From Candidatus Dependentiae bacterium (GTDB taxonomy: Bacteria; Babelota; Babeliae; Babelales; RVW-14), in contig JAFEAY010000012.1 in assembly GCA_018266175.1 (NCBI GenBank), forward strand, positions 1-64,000: a DNA stretch of 64,000 bases, given 5' to 3'. This document shows positions 9,703-18,352 of this stretch, one piece after another (the stretch's first letter is position 1; every line of letters starts with the position of its first letter). Made by a program: the position numbers and the translations under genes. The notes beneath the pieces were generated by a model. That model was not told where the DNA came from. It was given only the letters and a program-made list of their open reading frames with translations, and ran no database searches.

Positions 9703-12324
9703 ATGAACTCATTTGAAGTTAGAAAAAAATTTCTCGATTTCTTCGTTGAGAATGGGCATACCGCCGCTCCAAGCTCATCACTTATACCAGCTGAAGACCC
9801 GACTCTTCTCTTTACCAACGCAGGCATGAACCAGTTTAAAGATCTCTTTCTTGGCAAAGAAAAGCGATCATATGTTCGCGCCACCACAAGCCAAAAATGC
9901 GTTCGCGCAGGCGGCAAGCACAATGACCTTGATGCGGTTGGCTTTACCGAACGACATCTCACCTTTTTTGAGATGCTTGGGAACTTCTCATTTGGTGACT
10001 ATTTTAAAACAGAAGCACTCCGCTTTGCTTGGGATTTATTGACCAAAGGATATAACATTCCTGCTGAAAAGCTCTTCGTTACCGTTTTTGAAACCGATGA
10101 TGAAGCCTACGAAATTTGGAACAAAGAGATTGGCGTTCCTGCTGAACGTATTTTCCGTCTTGGCGAAAAAGATAACTTTTGGGCAATGGGCGATACCGGA
10201 CCATGCGGCCCTTGTTCAGAAATTTATTATGACCGCGGACCTGAAAAACAAGGAGCTTTTGAGACCGCAAGCCCAGGTTCTGATAGCCCACGCTATATCG
10301 AAATTTGGAACAACGTCTTCATGCAGTTCAACCGAGATGCTAATGGCACGCTCAACCCACTCAAGCAAACGGGTGTTGATACCGGCATGGGACTTGAACG
10401 TTTGTGCATGGTATTGCAAGGCAAAGATAACGTCTATCAAACCGATATTTTCCAAACACTCATCCAAGAAATTGAGCGCTTAACGGGAGTTTCATACCAA
10501 AAGAGTACTCCTGACGTTCAAGCAGCATTTCATGTGCTTTCCGACCACATCAGATCAACATCACTCTTGCTTGCTGATGGCTGTTCTCCTTCAAACGACG
10601 GACGCGGTTATGTACTCAGAAAAATAATCCGCCGAGCTGCCCTGTTTGCACAAAAACTTTCTGATGATCAAAAACTTTTTTCAAAGCTTGCTCAAAAATT
10701 TATCGAGTTCATGGGCCCAGTATTTCCTGAGCTCGTCAGCAGCAGAAGTTTAATTCTTAATGTCCTTGATAGCGAAATCGAGCGATTTTCGGTTAATTTG
10801 ATTCAAGGGCAAAATATTCTTGCTCGCTACATCGATGCTCACACCAAAGCGAAAAACTCAGTTATTCCTGGCGAGCAAATGTTCAAGCTTTACGACACCT
10901 ATGGCTTCCCGCCTGAGCTCACGATGCTCATGGCACAGGAACAAAAGTTCACCGTCGACATGCAAGGCTTTGAAGAAGAAATGAAAAAACAGCAAGAACT
11001 TTCTGGTAAAAAAGCAAAAGACACAGAGCCTGATTTTATTGTGACAGAAAATCTGACCACTAAGTTTGTTGGTTACGAAACATGCACAAATGAAAGCACC
11101 ATCTCGTTTATCAGCCCAACCGATACCGGTGCTTGGATTATTACTCACGAGTCACCGTTTTATGTTGAATGCGGTGGTCAAGTCAGCGATACCGGGCACA
11201 TTGTGATCAATGGCTACATGTATGATGTGGTTGACTTACGCAAGACCGGTGAAACATTTGCTCCTGCAATTGCCGTTAAAATAAGACCACGTGATGCAGC
11301 GGCTGCAAAATATTTACCGTCAATTAAAGTTGGTGATGCGATCACAAGTGTTGTTGATGAGCTTGTTCGTATGGATACCGTACGCAACCACACAGCAACT
11401 CACTTGCTGCAAGCAGCACTCATTCAAGTTCTTGGACCTCAAGTTAAGCAAGCTGGATCATTGGTACATCCTGACTACTTGCGTTTTGACTTTAGCCATC
11501 ATGAACCGATGACCAAAGAGCAAATTGAACAGGTTGAAGATTTAGTAAATGAAAAAGTCCAAGCAGCAATCCCAACCAATATTTTTCATACCACGCTCAA
11601 AGATGCAAAAGAAAAAGGAATTATTTCTTTCTTTGGCGAAAAATATAATCCTGAACAAGTTCGCGTTGTGCAAGTTCCTGGCTTTTCAGCTGAACTGTGC
11701 GGCGGAACTCATGTGAGCAATACCGGCGTTATTGGATTGTTTAAAATTACATCTGATGCGGCACTTTCAACCGGTGTACGACGCCTTGTTGCACTCACTG
11801 GACGCGGTGCAATGAAAAGCTTTCAGCAATCATTTACCACCACCAAAAAACTTTGTGAGATTTTTAAGGCTCAGCAGAATGAAGTTTTTGAAGCGGTTGA
11901 AAGACAACAAGAAAACCTCGGCACTGCCCTTTCTGAAATCAAGCAGCTAAAAAAGCAGCTGATCAAATTCCAGATCCCATCATGGGCTGGAGCATTTACC
12001 ACCGCTGGCTCGGTACCCTTTTTATACAAAGAGCTTGATGATGTGAGTGGTGATGAAATTAAGGCGATCGTCAGCGAACTTGAAAAAATCAAGCCTGGCT
12101 TTTATCTGCTCATCAACAAAATGGCCGATCGCTTTGGCTTTATTGCTTACACGAGCAAAGATTTTGGAAGCAAGGTTGATTTGAAAGCGCTTTCTGCTTT
12201 CTTGAAAACTACTTTTGATCTGAAAGGTGGCGGAAGTGCTCAGCAAATTCAAGGCGGTGGCGTCAGCGTACCGACTAACTTTGCAGCTACTCTGCAAGAG
12301 TGGGTCAAAGCTCAGACAGCATAA
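9703..12324 (+). CDS. alaS: Alanyl-tRNA synthetase
   Basis: Charges tRNA-Ala and clears mischarged Ser/Gly products. The 873-residue length is normal. The class II catalytic core opens with the family hallmark (FVENGHTAAPSSSLIP, then TNAGMNQFKDLFLG, then TSQKCVRAGGKHNDL). The editing domain keeps its zinc site: H563 and H567 in HTATH, with C666 and H670 in CGGTH. A C-terminal C-Ala domain ends in GGGSAQQIQGGG, the tip of the DHHA1-type fold. An AAGGTG site precedes the ATG. It is a single gene, with a GC-rich hairpin after the stop. Confidence 0.98.
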   Translation: MNSFEVRKKFLDFFVENGHTAAPSSSLIPAEDPTLLFTNAGMNQFKDLFLGKEKRSYVRATTSQKCVRAGGKHNDLDAVGFTERHLTFFEMLGNFSFGDYFKTEALRFAWDLLTKGYNIPAEKLFVTVFETDDEAYEIWNKEIGVPAERIFRLGEKDNFWAMGDTGPCGPCSEIYYDRGPEKQGAFETASPGSDSPRYIEIWNNVFMQFNRDANGTLNPLKQTGVDTGMGLERLCMVLQGKDNVYQTDIFQTLIQEIERLTGVSYQKSTPDVQAAFHVLSDHIRSTSLLLADGCSPSNDGRGYVLRKIIRRAALFAQKLSDDQKLFSKLAQKFIEFMGPVFPELVSSRSLILNVLDSEIERFSVNLIQGQNILARYIDAHTKAKNSVIPGEQMFKLYDTYGFPPELTMLMAQEQKFTVDMQGFEEEMKKQQELSGKKAKDTEPDFIVTENLTTKFVGYETCTNESTISFISPTDTGAWIITHESPFYVECGGQVSDTGHIVINGYMYDVVDLRKTGETFAPAIAVKIRPRDAAAAKYLPSIKVGDAITSVVDELVRMDTVRNHTATHLLQAALIQVLGPQVKQAGSLVHPDYLRFDFSHHEPMTKEQIEQVEDLVNEKVQAAIPTNIFHTTLKDAKEKGIISFFGEKYNPEQVRVVQVPGFSAELCGGTHVSNTGVIGLFKITSDAALSTGVRRLVALTGRGAMKSFQQSFTTTKKLCEIFKAQQNEVFEAVERQQENLGTALSEIKQLKKQLIKFQIPSWAGAFTTAGSVPFLYKELDDVSGDEIKAIVSELEKIKPGFYLLINKMADRFGFIAYTSKDFGSKVDLKALSAFLKTTFDLKGGGSAQQIQGGGVSVPTNFAATLQEWVKAQTA

Positions 12325-12348
12325 GGCGCTTTAATATTTGAATGTAAT

Positions 12349-12373
12349 GAGGGGCGGTAAATTACCGCCCCTC
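12349..12373. terminator. GC-rich hairpin between convergent genes
   Basis: A 12-bp perfect stem (GAGGGGCGGTAA and complement) with a single central base, 25 bases after the alaS stop. No long T tract follows on either strand, so termination may be weak or factor-assisted. Confidence 0.6.
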
Positions 12374-12410
12374 TCTGTATCCTACTCAACTCTATCTCTA
12401 AGAAAATAGT

Positions 12411-13583
12411 TCACGCGCCCACAACCGTGCTCAAATTCTTAAGGTTTCCCTGCAACTCTTTGACCTGCTTTTGGATAGACTTAAGCGCATCACCCACTCC
12501 TTTGAACTCTTTTTGAATATCTTCTGGCGCTGTAGGAATATCACCCTTGAGCAAGTCAACCATCTTTTGCGCCTGCTCAACAGCACTTCCTCGAGCAAGG
12601 CGAAGCTTTTCTTGCGCAAGCATAAGCGGCGTCTTTTTAAAGCTATCACCAACATCTACTCGAGCACCATTTTTCAGCAACACTGCAATGGCTTGAAAGA
12701 GCAACTCTTGCACATCAGAATCTTTACTCGTCGCCTTAAAATATTCTTCCACTCCGACGAAAAGAGCTGTTTTGTTTGCTTTATTTTGAGCATCAATATC
12801 TGGTTTACAAGCAAGCACGGCCTTAAGAATTTCAAGATCAGGATTGAGCATAACAGCATGAAGACACGTTGATTTTTCAGTTACATTTGTTTCAGAAGCA
12901 ACTTTTGGCCGTATCGAAAGCAAATCTTTAATAAGCTCTCTTCTTTGAGCTTGCAAAAGTTTTTGAAAGCGATCGATGGTAATTGACGCAAACAGATCTT
13001 TAATATCAGCATTAGTTGTTAAATCAGCGGGTCTTTTTCCATCTGCATCCACCCAATAGCGAAGGCCAAGCCCACCTTTTTTAAGCAGCAATACCACTAA
13101 ATCTCGATTGCCCACTTGAGCTGCGTAATGCAGAGCGGTTTTTTTATCACTACTTTGAATACCGATACTTGCACCATACTCCAAAAGCAAATCTACAACT
13201 TCAATACTCTGCTGCTGTGCTGCAACCATCAGTGGAGTAAGCTTGCTTTCACCGGCTGTTGTATCAAGAAAATCTGGTAACGCTTGCCCCTTACGACGAA
13301 TAATTTTACAAGTTTCAACCGAATTTTGCGCTGCAGCATAATGCAAAAGCGTAAAATCTCTGGTATCAATTTGATCTTTTGCTGGAGGCTTCTGTTCATC
13401 TTGCTGGTCAGCAATGAGTGTTACATTTCGGTCAAGCAATCCTTTAAACTCTGTCAGCTCAGAAGAATCCTTTTGAGGATTTCTATCAATTAAAACAACT
13501 GCTCGTTTAAACTCGTTAGATGCACAAAATAATGGTTGCAAAAAAATTGCGCTCGCCAAAAGAGCTATCAGCCGATAATTCAT
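12411..13583 (-). CDS. Secreted ankyrin-repeat protein
   Basis: 390 residues from the ATG at 13583, preceded by AAAGGGG; a possible start five codons earlier overlaps that site. The signal peptide is NYRLIALLASAIFLQPLFCA. At least five ankyrin units are visible: FTLLHYAAAQNSVETCKIIR, LTPLMVAAQQQSIEVVDLLL, KTALHYAAQVGNRDLVVLLL, a late STCLHAVMLNPDLEILKAVL, and KTPLMLAQEKLRLA. The last 40 residues (DIQKEFKGVGDALKSIQKQV and on) look like coiled coil. It lies downstream of the PBP gene on the same strand with a 62-base gap and could be co-transcribed. Binding partner unknown. Confidence 0.87.
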   Translation of the reverse strand: MNYRLIALLASAIFLQPLFCASNEFKRAVVLIDRNPQKDSSELTEFKGLLDRNVTLIADQQDEQKPPAKDQIDTRDFTLLHYAAAQNSVETCKIIRRKGQALPDFLDTTAGESKLTPLMVAAQQQSIEVVDLLLEYGASIGIQSSDKKTALHYAAQVGNRDLVVLLLKKGGLGLRYWVDADGKRPADLTTNADIKDLFASITIDRFQKLLQAQRRELIKDLLSIRPKVASETNVTEKSTCLHAVMLNPDLEILKAVLACKPDIDAQNKANKTALFVGVEEYFKATSKDSDVQELLFQAIAVLLKNGARVDVGDSFKKTPLMLAQEKLRLARGSAVEQAQKMVDLLKGDIPTAPEDIQKEFKGVGDALKSIQKQVKELQGNLKNLSTVVGA

Positions 13584-13645
13584 ATATTCCCCTTTCACAA
13601 TAAATATATTTACTGTACCTGGCTCATTTAAGCAAGGTCAATAAC

Positions 13646-15535
13646 TCATTCTAAAATGGGGACTATGTCTGAATCATCACGATCGTAATGACGAACACGC
13701 TTACCAGTAACCCAATCGATGCAAATTTCGTGCAACGAAGGGTCTTTGTAAAAATGTTTTGATGCATGAGTAAGCGATTTATTAAAACTCTTCCAAATAG
13801 GGAATGCTGTTTTGCTTGCAAATACTTGGCTACCAAGCGGCTTATTGTCGTCATATCCAAGATAAACTGCCGTTGTTAAGCTTGGCGTAGAACCAACAAA
13901 CCAAACCGATGCAGCTCCGTTGGTTGAACCCGATTTACCAATTGTTTCCGCATCAATCCACTGCCGGGGGCTCTGACGACGGGTCAATTCCATCCGCTGC
14001 GAAAGTGCATTAACCATTTGACTACACAATCGCACAGGAATAGCACGATGCGTCACCTGCTCAACCTGCCATACCTTTGTACCATGACTATTTTTAACCC
14101 ATTCAACCATCGTTGGCTGAATATAAATTCCATTATTTGCAAACACATTAAACGCAGCAGCATTTTCTTGGACCGTTGCTTCTGCAATTCCTAGTGCAAG
14201 CGAAGGATACTCAAGCAATCGCCGATGAATACCAAAGCGTCTTGCCCAATCACAAACACGAACAATGCCAACCTCCATCAGCAATTTAATTGAGACAATA
14301 TTATTTGAGCGTGCAAGCGCACGGATCAGCGTCATTGGACCTTCAAATTTGCGATTCCAATTTCGAGGCTTCCACGATTGCTCACCTGGAAGTTCAATTT
14401 CAATCGGTTCATCAACAAAGACTCTATCCATTCCTATCCCCTGATTGAGCGCATAAGAATAAAGGATGGGCTTAAATGATGAGCCCATTTGTCGATATGC
14501 CTGAAACGCACGATTGAATTGAGACTGCTTAAAATCAAAACCTCCAACTGCAGCCTTAATAAAACCGGTTCCCACTTCAAGACAAACCATTCCTCCGTTT
14601 AAATTATCACCCATCTTTTCACGCATGGGGCCAACAACTGCGCTGAATGATTTTTCAGCTTTTTCTTGGGCCGCAGAGTCAATGGTTGTTTTAATTTTTA
14701 AGCCACCACGATACAGAGTGTTTTTTCCAAACGTTTGCTCTGCCCACTGACGAACCCATTCGTAAAGATATAATCGCATAGGGCTACCGGGCAGATGGTC
14801 ATGCAAGATGAGCTCTTTACCTTGGGCTATTGCACATTCCTCTTGAGTAATAATTTTTAAGTTACACATGCTGCGCAAAATGACATTACGCCGCTGCTTT
14901 GAGCTGCGTGGTGCATTAAGTGGGGAATAAAAACGTGCAGATTTTGCAACTGCTGCCAACGTTGCTGCTTCTTCAAGGGTTATTTCGGTTACCGTCTTAT
15001 TCCAAAAGCGACGCGATGCTGCTTCGACCCCATAAATGCCACGGCCAAAATAAATGTTGTTGAGATAGAGTTCAAGAATCTGCTCTTTGGTAAGCTGCTG
15101 CTCAAGCTGAAGCGTAAAAAAAAGTTCTTTAAGCTTGCGTGTTAACGTTCTCTCACTTGAAAGAAAAAGAAGGCGAGCAAGCTGCTGGGTAATGGTGCTT
15201 GCACCCTGAACAGCACGTCGATAATACAAATTCACCAGCATTGAACGAATAATTCCTTTGAACGATACACCAATGTGTTCAAAAAATTTGTGATCTTCTG
15301 CCGCAACAAATGCTTCAACTAAGTGTGGGGGAATTTTTTCGTAAGCTACCGGTTCACGCTTGTCTTGCTCAAAACGCATGAGTTCATGACCTTGATCATC
15401 AAGAAGCACCGAAGGGGTAACAATGCTCTGTTGTTCAACAACCGAAAAGTCGATTTGTGTCGCGTTGAAAAGGTAGAGAACTGTGCCGCAGGCAACTGAA
15501 AAAATAATAAAAAAAACTGAAATCAAATAGCGCAC
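13646..15535 (-). CDS. Class A penicillin-binding protein (bifunctional peptidoglycan synthase)
   Basis: Polymerises lipid II and cross-links peptidoglycan at the outer face of the inner membrane. Residues 1-24 form the membrane anchor. The glycosyltransferase domain (about 55-230) has E80 in AAEDHKFFEHIG, the GASTITQQLARLL motif and EQILELYLNNIYFGRGIYG. The transpeptidase has S352-SFK355 (nucleophile), S410-NN and K534-SGST, so all three active-site motifs are intact. At 629 residues it is compact and lacks the large insert of E. coli PBP1a; it is probably the main PBP1A-like synthase. Upstream lies a divergent ATPase gene. Confidence 0.95.
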   Translation of the reverse strand: MRYLISVFFIIFSVACGTVLYLFNATQIDFSVVEQQSIVTPSVLLDDQGHELMRFEQDKREPVAYEKIPPHLVEAFVAAEDHKFFEHIGVSFKGIIRSMLVNLYYRRAVQGASTITQQLARLLFLSSERTLTRKLKELFFTLQLEQQLTKEQILELYLNNIYFGRGIYGVEAASRRFWNKTVTEITLEEAATLAAVAKSARFYSPLNAPRSSKQRRNVILRSMCNLKIITQEECAIAQGKELILHDHLPGSPMRLYLYEWVRQWAEQTFGKNTLYRGGLKIKTTIDSAAQEKAEKSFSAVVGPMREKMGDNLNGGMVCLEVGTGFIKAAVGGFDFKQSQFNRAFQAYRQMGSSFKPILYSYALNQGIGMDRVFVDEPIEIELPGEQSWKPRNWNRKFEGPMTLIRALARSNNIVSIKLLMEVGIVRVCDWARRFGIHRRLLEYPSLALGIAEATVQENAAAFNVFANNGIYIQPTMVEWVKNSHGTKVWQVEQVTHRAIPVRLCSQMVNALSQRMELTRRQSPRQWIDAETIGKSGSTNGAASVWFVGSTPSLTTAVYLGYDDNKPLGSQVFASKTAFPIWKSFNKSLTHASKHFYKDPSLHEICIDWVTGKRVRHYDRDDSDIVPILE

Positions 15536-15693
15536 GAATTAATAACCCTGTAAGCTCAATAAACTGTTACCTCTTGAGCCTGCAGTCTACCAATAAATGA
15601 AAAATTTTGCTGATTACGTGCAAGAAATTCACCAAAAAGAGCTTAAATTTATCTTGAAACCCAATTATTTTCAGTGTTTTCTTGCGATTTTTT

Positions 15694-15742
15694 CTATGGT
15701 TATGCTATTTTAACATTAGATATTAAAATAGCATAACCATAG
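15694..15742 (+). promoter_or_regulatory. 20-bp perfect inverted repeat in the leader of the DUF4143 ATPase gene
   Basis: CTATGGTTATGCTATTTTAA at 15694-15713 is exactly complementary to 15723-15742, with a 9-base loop. The right arm ends inside the AGGA ribosome site ten bases before the ATG at 15752. As RNA it would sequester the start site; as DNA it is a long operator-like dyad. It is not followed by a T run, so a terminator for the upstream region is less likely. Confidence 0.75.
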
Positions 15743-15751
15743 GATTTAGCC

Positions 15752-16948
15752 ATGTTTAAAAGAGATCTTGAATCGACACTTCTAGAATATAGCCGCTTCC
15801 CGGTCATTGCCATTTTGGGTCCTCGACAATCAGGAAAAACCACCCTTGCTATTGAAACTTTTAAAAATCACAGGTACACCTCTCTTGAAGACTTGAAAAC
15901 TAGAGAACTTGCACAAGATGATCCAGAAAAATTTCTGCGGCTCTATGAAAATGAGCATGGCATCATCATTGATGAATTCCAAAATGTCCCCAAAATACTT
16001 TCCTACATACAATTGGAAGTTGATACAAAAAAAAGGCCTGGATATTTTGTACTCACTGGATCCCAAAATTTTTTAATGAATCAAGCCATCAGTCAATCGC
16101 TTGCTGGGCGCGTTGGCATTTTAACACTTCTTCCGTTATCTGTTCACGAAATGGGTGTAAATAATCTAATCGGCAAGTCGGTTGACCAAGTTATTTTTAA
16201 TGGATTCTATCCTCGTGTTTATGCTGAAAATTTTCCTCCACTCCAATTATATCCGTCATACATTCAAACGTATGTTGAACGTGACGTTCGTCAATTATCT
16301 AATGTTGGCGATCTGAATACATTCAAAAAATTTGTAAAATTATGTGCTGGTCGTATAGGACAACTGCTGAATCTTTCTGAACTTGCGATGGTATGCGGCA
16401 TGAGCGTGCCAACCATGCAGCGTTGGATTTCAATTCTTGAAGCAAGTTATATTATTTTTCTTCTGCAGCCCTATGCAAATAATTTTAGTAGACGAGTAAT
16501 TCGTCACCCAAAAATCTATTTTTATGATACAGGACTCGCTTGTAATCTGCTTGATATAGAATCTCCTGAACGACTAGCTATTGATAGACTTCGTGGCAGC
16601 ATATTTGAAAATTTCATTGTAGCAGACCTTTATAAACAGTATTTCAACTTTGGTAAGCAGCCACCAATCTATTTTTGGCGTGATAAAAATGGAGCAATAG
16701 AAGTCGATTGCGTTATCGATGAGGGACGACGATTATTTCCTATCGAAATCAAATCGAGTGAATCGATAGCATTAAATTTTTTTACCAATCTTGAAAAATG
16801 GAATGCTCTTGCGCAAGCGGCCTCAATTCCTCTTGGTAAAAGCCACATCATTTATGCGGGTGAAAAATCACAAGGGTGGGAAGACTGGGGAACACTTGGA
16901 TGGAAAGATATGGGATTATTTATTGAACAAATTCGAAAAGAAACGTAA
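15752..16948 (+). CDS. AAA ATPase with C-terminal DUF4143 nuclease-like domain
   Basis: 398 residues. Walker A GPRQSGKTT is near residues 23-31 and Walker B-like GIIIDEFQNVP near 70-80, followed by the sensor-like FVLTGSQNFLM. The C-terminal DUF4143 part has EVDCVIDEG...PIEIKSS, a PD-(D/E)xK-like pattern. This widespread family is usually found as solitary, often multicopy genes; its cellular role is not settled (a helicase/nuclease or toxin-related role has been suggested from sequence only). A relative lies at 61 kb. The leader carries a perfect dyad overlapping the ribosome site, suggesting autoregulation. Confidence 0.9.
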   Translation: MFKRDLESTLLEYSRFPVIAILGPRQSGKTTLAIETFKNHRYTSLEDLKTRELAQDDPEKFLRLYENEHGIIIDEFQNVPKILSYIQLEVDTKKRPGYFVLTGSQNFLMNQAISQSLAGRVGILTLLPLSVHEMGVNNLIGKSVDQVIFNGFYPRVYAENFPPLQLYPSYIQTYVERDVRQLSNVGDLNTFKKFVKLCAGRIGQLLNLSELAMVCGMSVPTMQRWISILEASYIIFLLQPYANNFSRRVIRHPKIYFYDTGLACNLLDIESPERLAIDRLRGSIFENFIVADLYKQYFNFGKQPPIYFWRDKNGAIEVDCVIDEGRRLFPIEIKSSESIALNFFTNLEKWNALAQAASIPLGKSHIIYAGEKSQGWEDWGTLGWKDMGLFIEQIRKET

Positions 16949-16964
16949 GTTTTTTTAATCTATT

Positions 16965-17010
16965 GCCCCGGTGTTGATCGTCCAGATATGAACAATCAAA
17001 CACTCGGGGC
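16965..17010. terminator. Probable hairpin between convergent genes
   Basis: GCCCCGGTGTT pairs with AACACTCGGGGC (one bulged base) around a long loop. It lies between the convergent ATPase and outer-membrane genes and is followed on the plus strand only by TCAATTTTG, so it is a weak candidate. Confidence 0.45.
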
Positions 17011-17020
17011 TCAATTTTGA

Positions 17021-18322
17021 TTAAAAATTAAAAGCTATCTGTCCACCAAATGCATGAGGCTGAATAACGCCTTTACCTGCAAGCGGTAGCTTATAAAAAA
17101 TGCTGAATTGAGGTTTTAAAACCCAATCGCGTGTTTCTTTAAACAGATCATAATTCACTTGAAAAACAAGGTGATGCATATTCCATTCAAGCAGTGAGTT
17201 TGCCGAATTCACCACGGTATAGCTAAAATCATTAGCTGATGGCAATAAACGATCATCATCATGTTTTACGTAATGATAGCCGGCTTTGACCGAAAGTCCG
17301 CGCCAGAAATGATACCACTGCGCATACAAATTAAATTTCCAGGTCAAGCCATGTTCTTTGGTTGCTTCACCTTTGTTGAGCAACAAAAATTCGGTTTGAT
17401 GAATTTCTGTTTTTAATCTGCGGTTATGCGTGCGATCAAATAACACCAAAAATTCAGCGTCTAAACCGAGGTGAATGTTGTAAATAAATTCAAGACCAAG
17501 GCCTAATCCAAATGGAACACCCCACGCACCATCATTACCAAGCGACATGCTGAATGCATGATCTTCATCACGCATGCTGGCGGTTGGCAATGAAAGTCCA
17601 AGCTTGGTAAAGATATTCACATTTTTAAGATTCTCTTTTTCTTGTCGATAACTATTTTGCCACTCAAGCAGCAAAACTAAATCTCCAACACCTGTTCGAC
17701 TCCAGGCACCAATATCAAGATTCCCCAGCTCCTTAAGCGTTTGAGCAAACACCGCCGCATCGGTAAGTCCTTGTTTGATATCAAGATCAACGGCAAAAAT
17801 TTCTTTGGTTAAATCTTCAAAGCGAGGATGCTCAATTTGAGCCCGCCTGATGGGCAATGCAACGCTCAACGAAACATAGCCTGGAACAAAGTCTATCGGC
17901 AACCAGTAGCGACCATTCAGCGTGACATCGGCAATATCAAAATGACCAAAGAATTTTACATGTCCACGTGTACCATCATCAAGTGGCTGGCCAGGATATG
18001 CAGCAGTCAAAGATTGTAGAATAGCAGTTGCTGCAGAATTTTTTGAATTCATCAGCATAGGAATAACTGCTTGCGTTTGATCGTACAATTGCAAAACATT
18101 TGCTTTGTGGTCATCAAATGCTCGACCGTTGCTGGTGCTTCCAAACTCAAGGTTGGCACCCAAACGCCAGGCCGATTTTTTCCAAAAATTTCGATCTTCC
18201 CACGACGGCAACCGCAGGTTTGGATCGTACGGTGGAAACAAGTTATGTGGAGCAAAAGCTCGTGCAGCAGTTCCTGCCAAAGTTGCGGCAAAAACAAGCA
18301 GCGCAATTCGTCGCATATTCAT
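17021..18322 (-). CDS. Outer-membrane beta-barrel protein
   Basis: 433 residues with a signal peptide (MRRIALLVFAATLAGTAARA) and a ribosome site AAAGGAC before the ATG. The mature protein is made of alternating amphipathic strands with aromatic girdles (YVSLSVALPIRR, LVLLLEWQNSYRQ, WKFNLYAQWYHFWRG, LSVKAGYHYVKHDDD) and ends in GGQIAFNF, with the terminal phenylalanine typical of Bam substrates. The pattern is that of a barrel of perhaps 12-16 strands; the family is not one I can name. It is the last gene of a four-gene minus-strand set, 30 bases after a giant secreted protein, so it may be the outer-membrane partner of those proteins. That link is inferred from position. Confidence 0.8.
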   Translation of the reverse strand: MNMRRIALLVFAATLAGTAARAFAPHNLFPPYDPNLRLPSWEDRNFWKKSAWRLGANLEFGSTSNGRAFDDHKANVLQLYDQTQAVIPMLMNSKNSAATAILQSLTAAYPGQPLDDGTRGHVKFFGHFDIADVTLNGRYWLPIDFVPGYVSLSVALPIRRAQIEHPRFEDLTKEIFAVDLDIKQGLTDAAVFAQTLKELGNLDIGAWSRTGVGDLVLLLEWQNSYRQEKENLKNVNIFTKLGLSLPTASMRDEDHAFSMSLGNDGAWGVPFGLGLGLEFIYNIHLGLDAEFLVLFDRTHNRRLKTEIHQTEFLLLNKGEATKEHGLTWKFNLYAQWYHFWRGLSVKAGYHYVKHDDDRLLPSANDFSYTVVNSANSLLEWNMHHLVFQVNYDLFKETRDWVLKPQFSIFYKLPLAGKGVIQPHAFGGQIAFNF

Positions 18323-18352
18323 GAATGTCCTTTCAAAACGATGAAGCTTTTT

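Noticed and set aside
9669-9962. Open frame antisense to the start of alaS
   Set aside because: Fully overlaps a certain gene, has no ribosome site, and its composition is that expected from the antisense strand.
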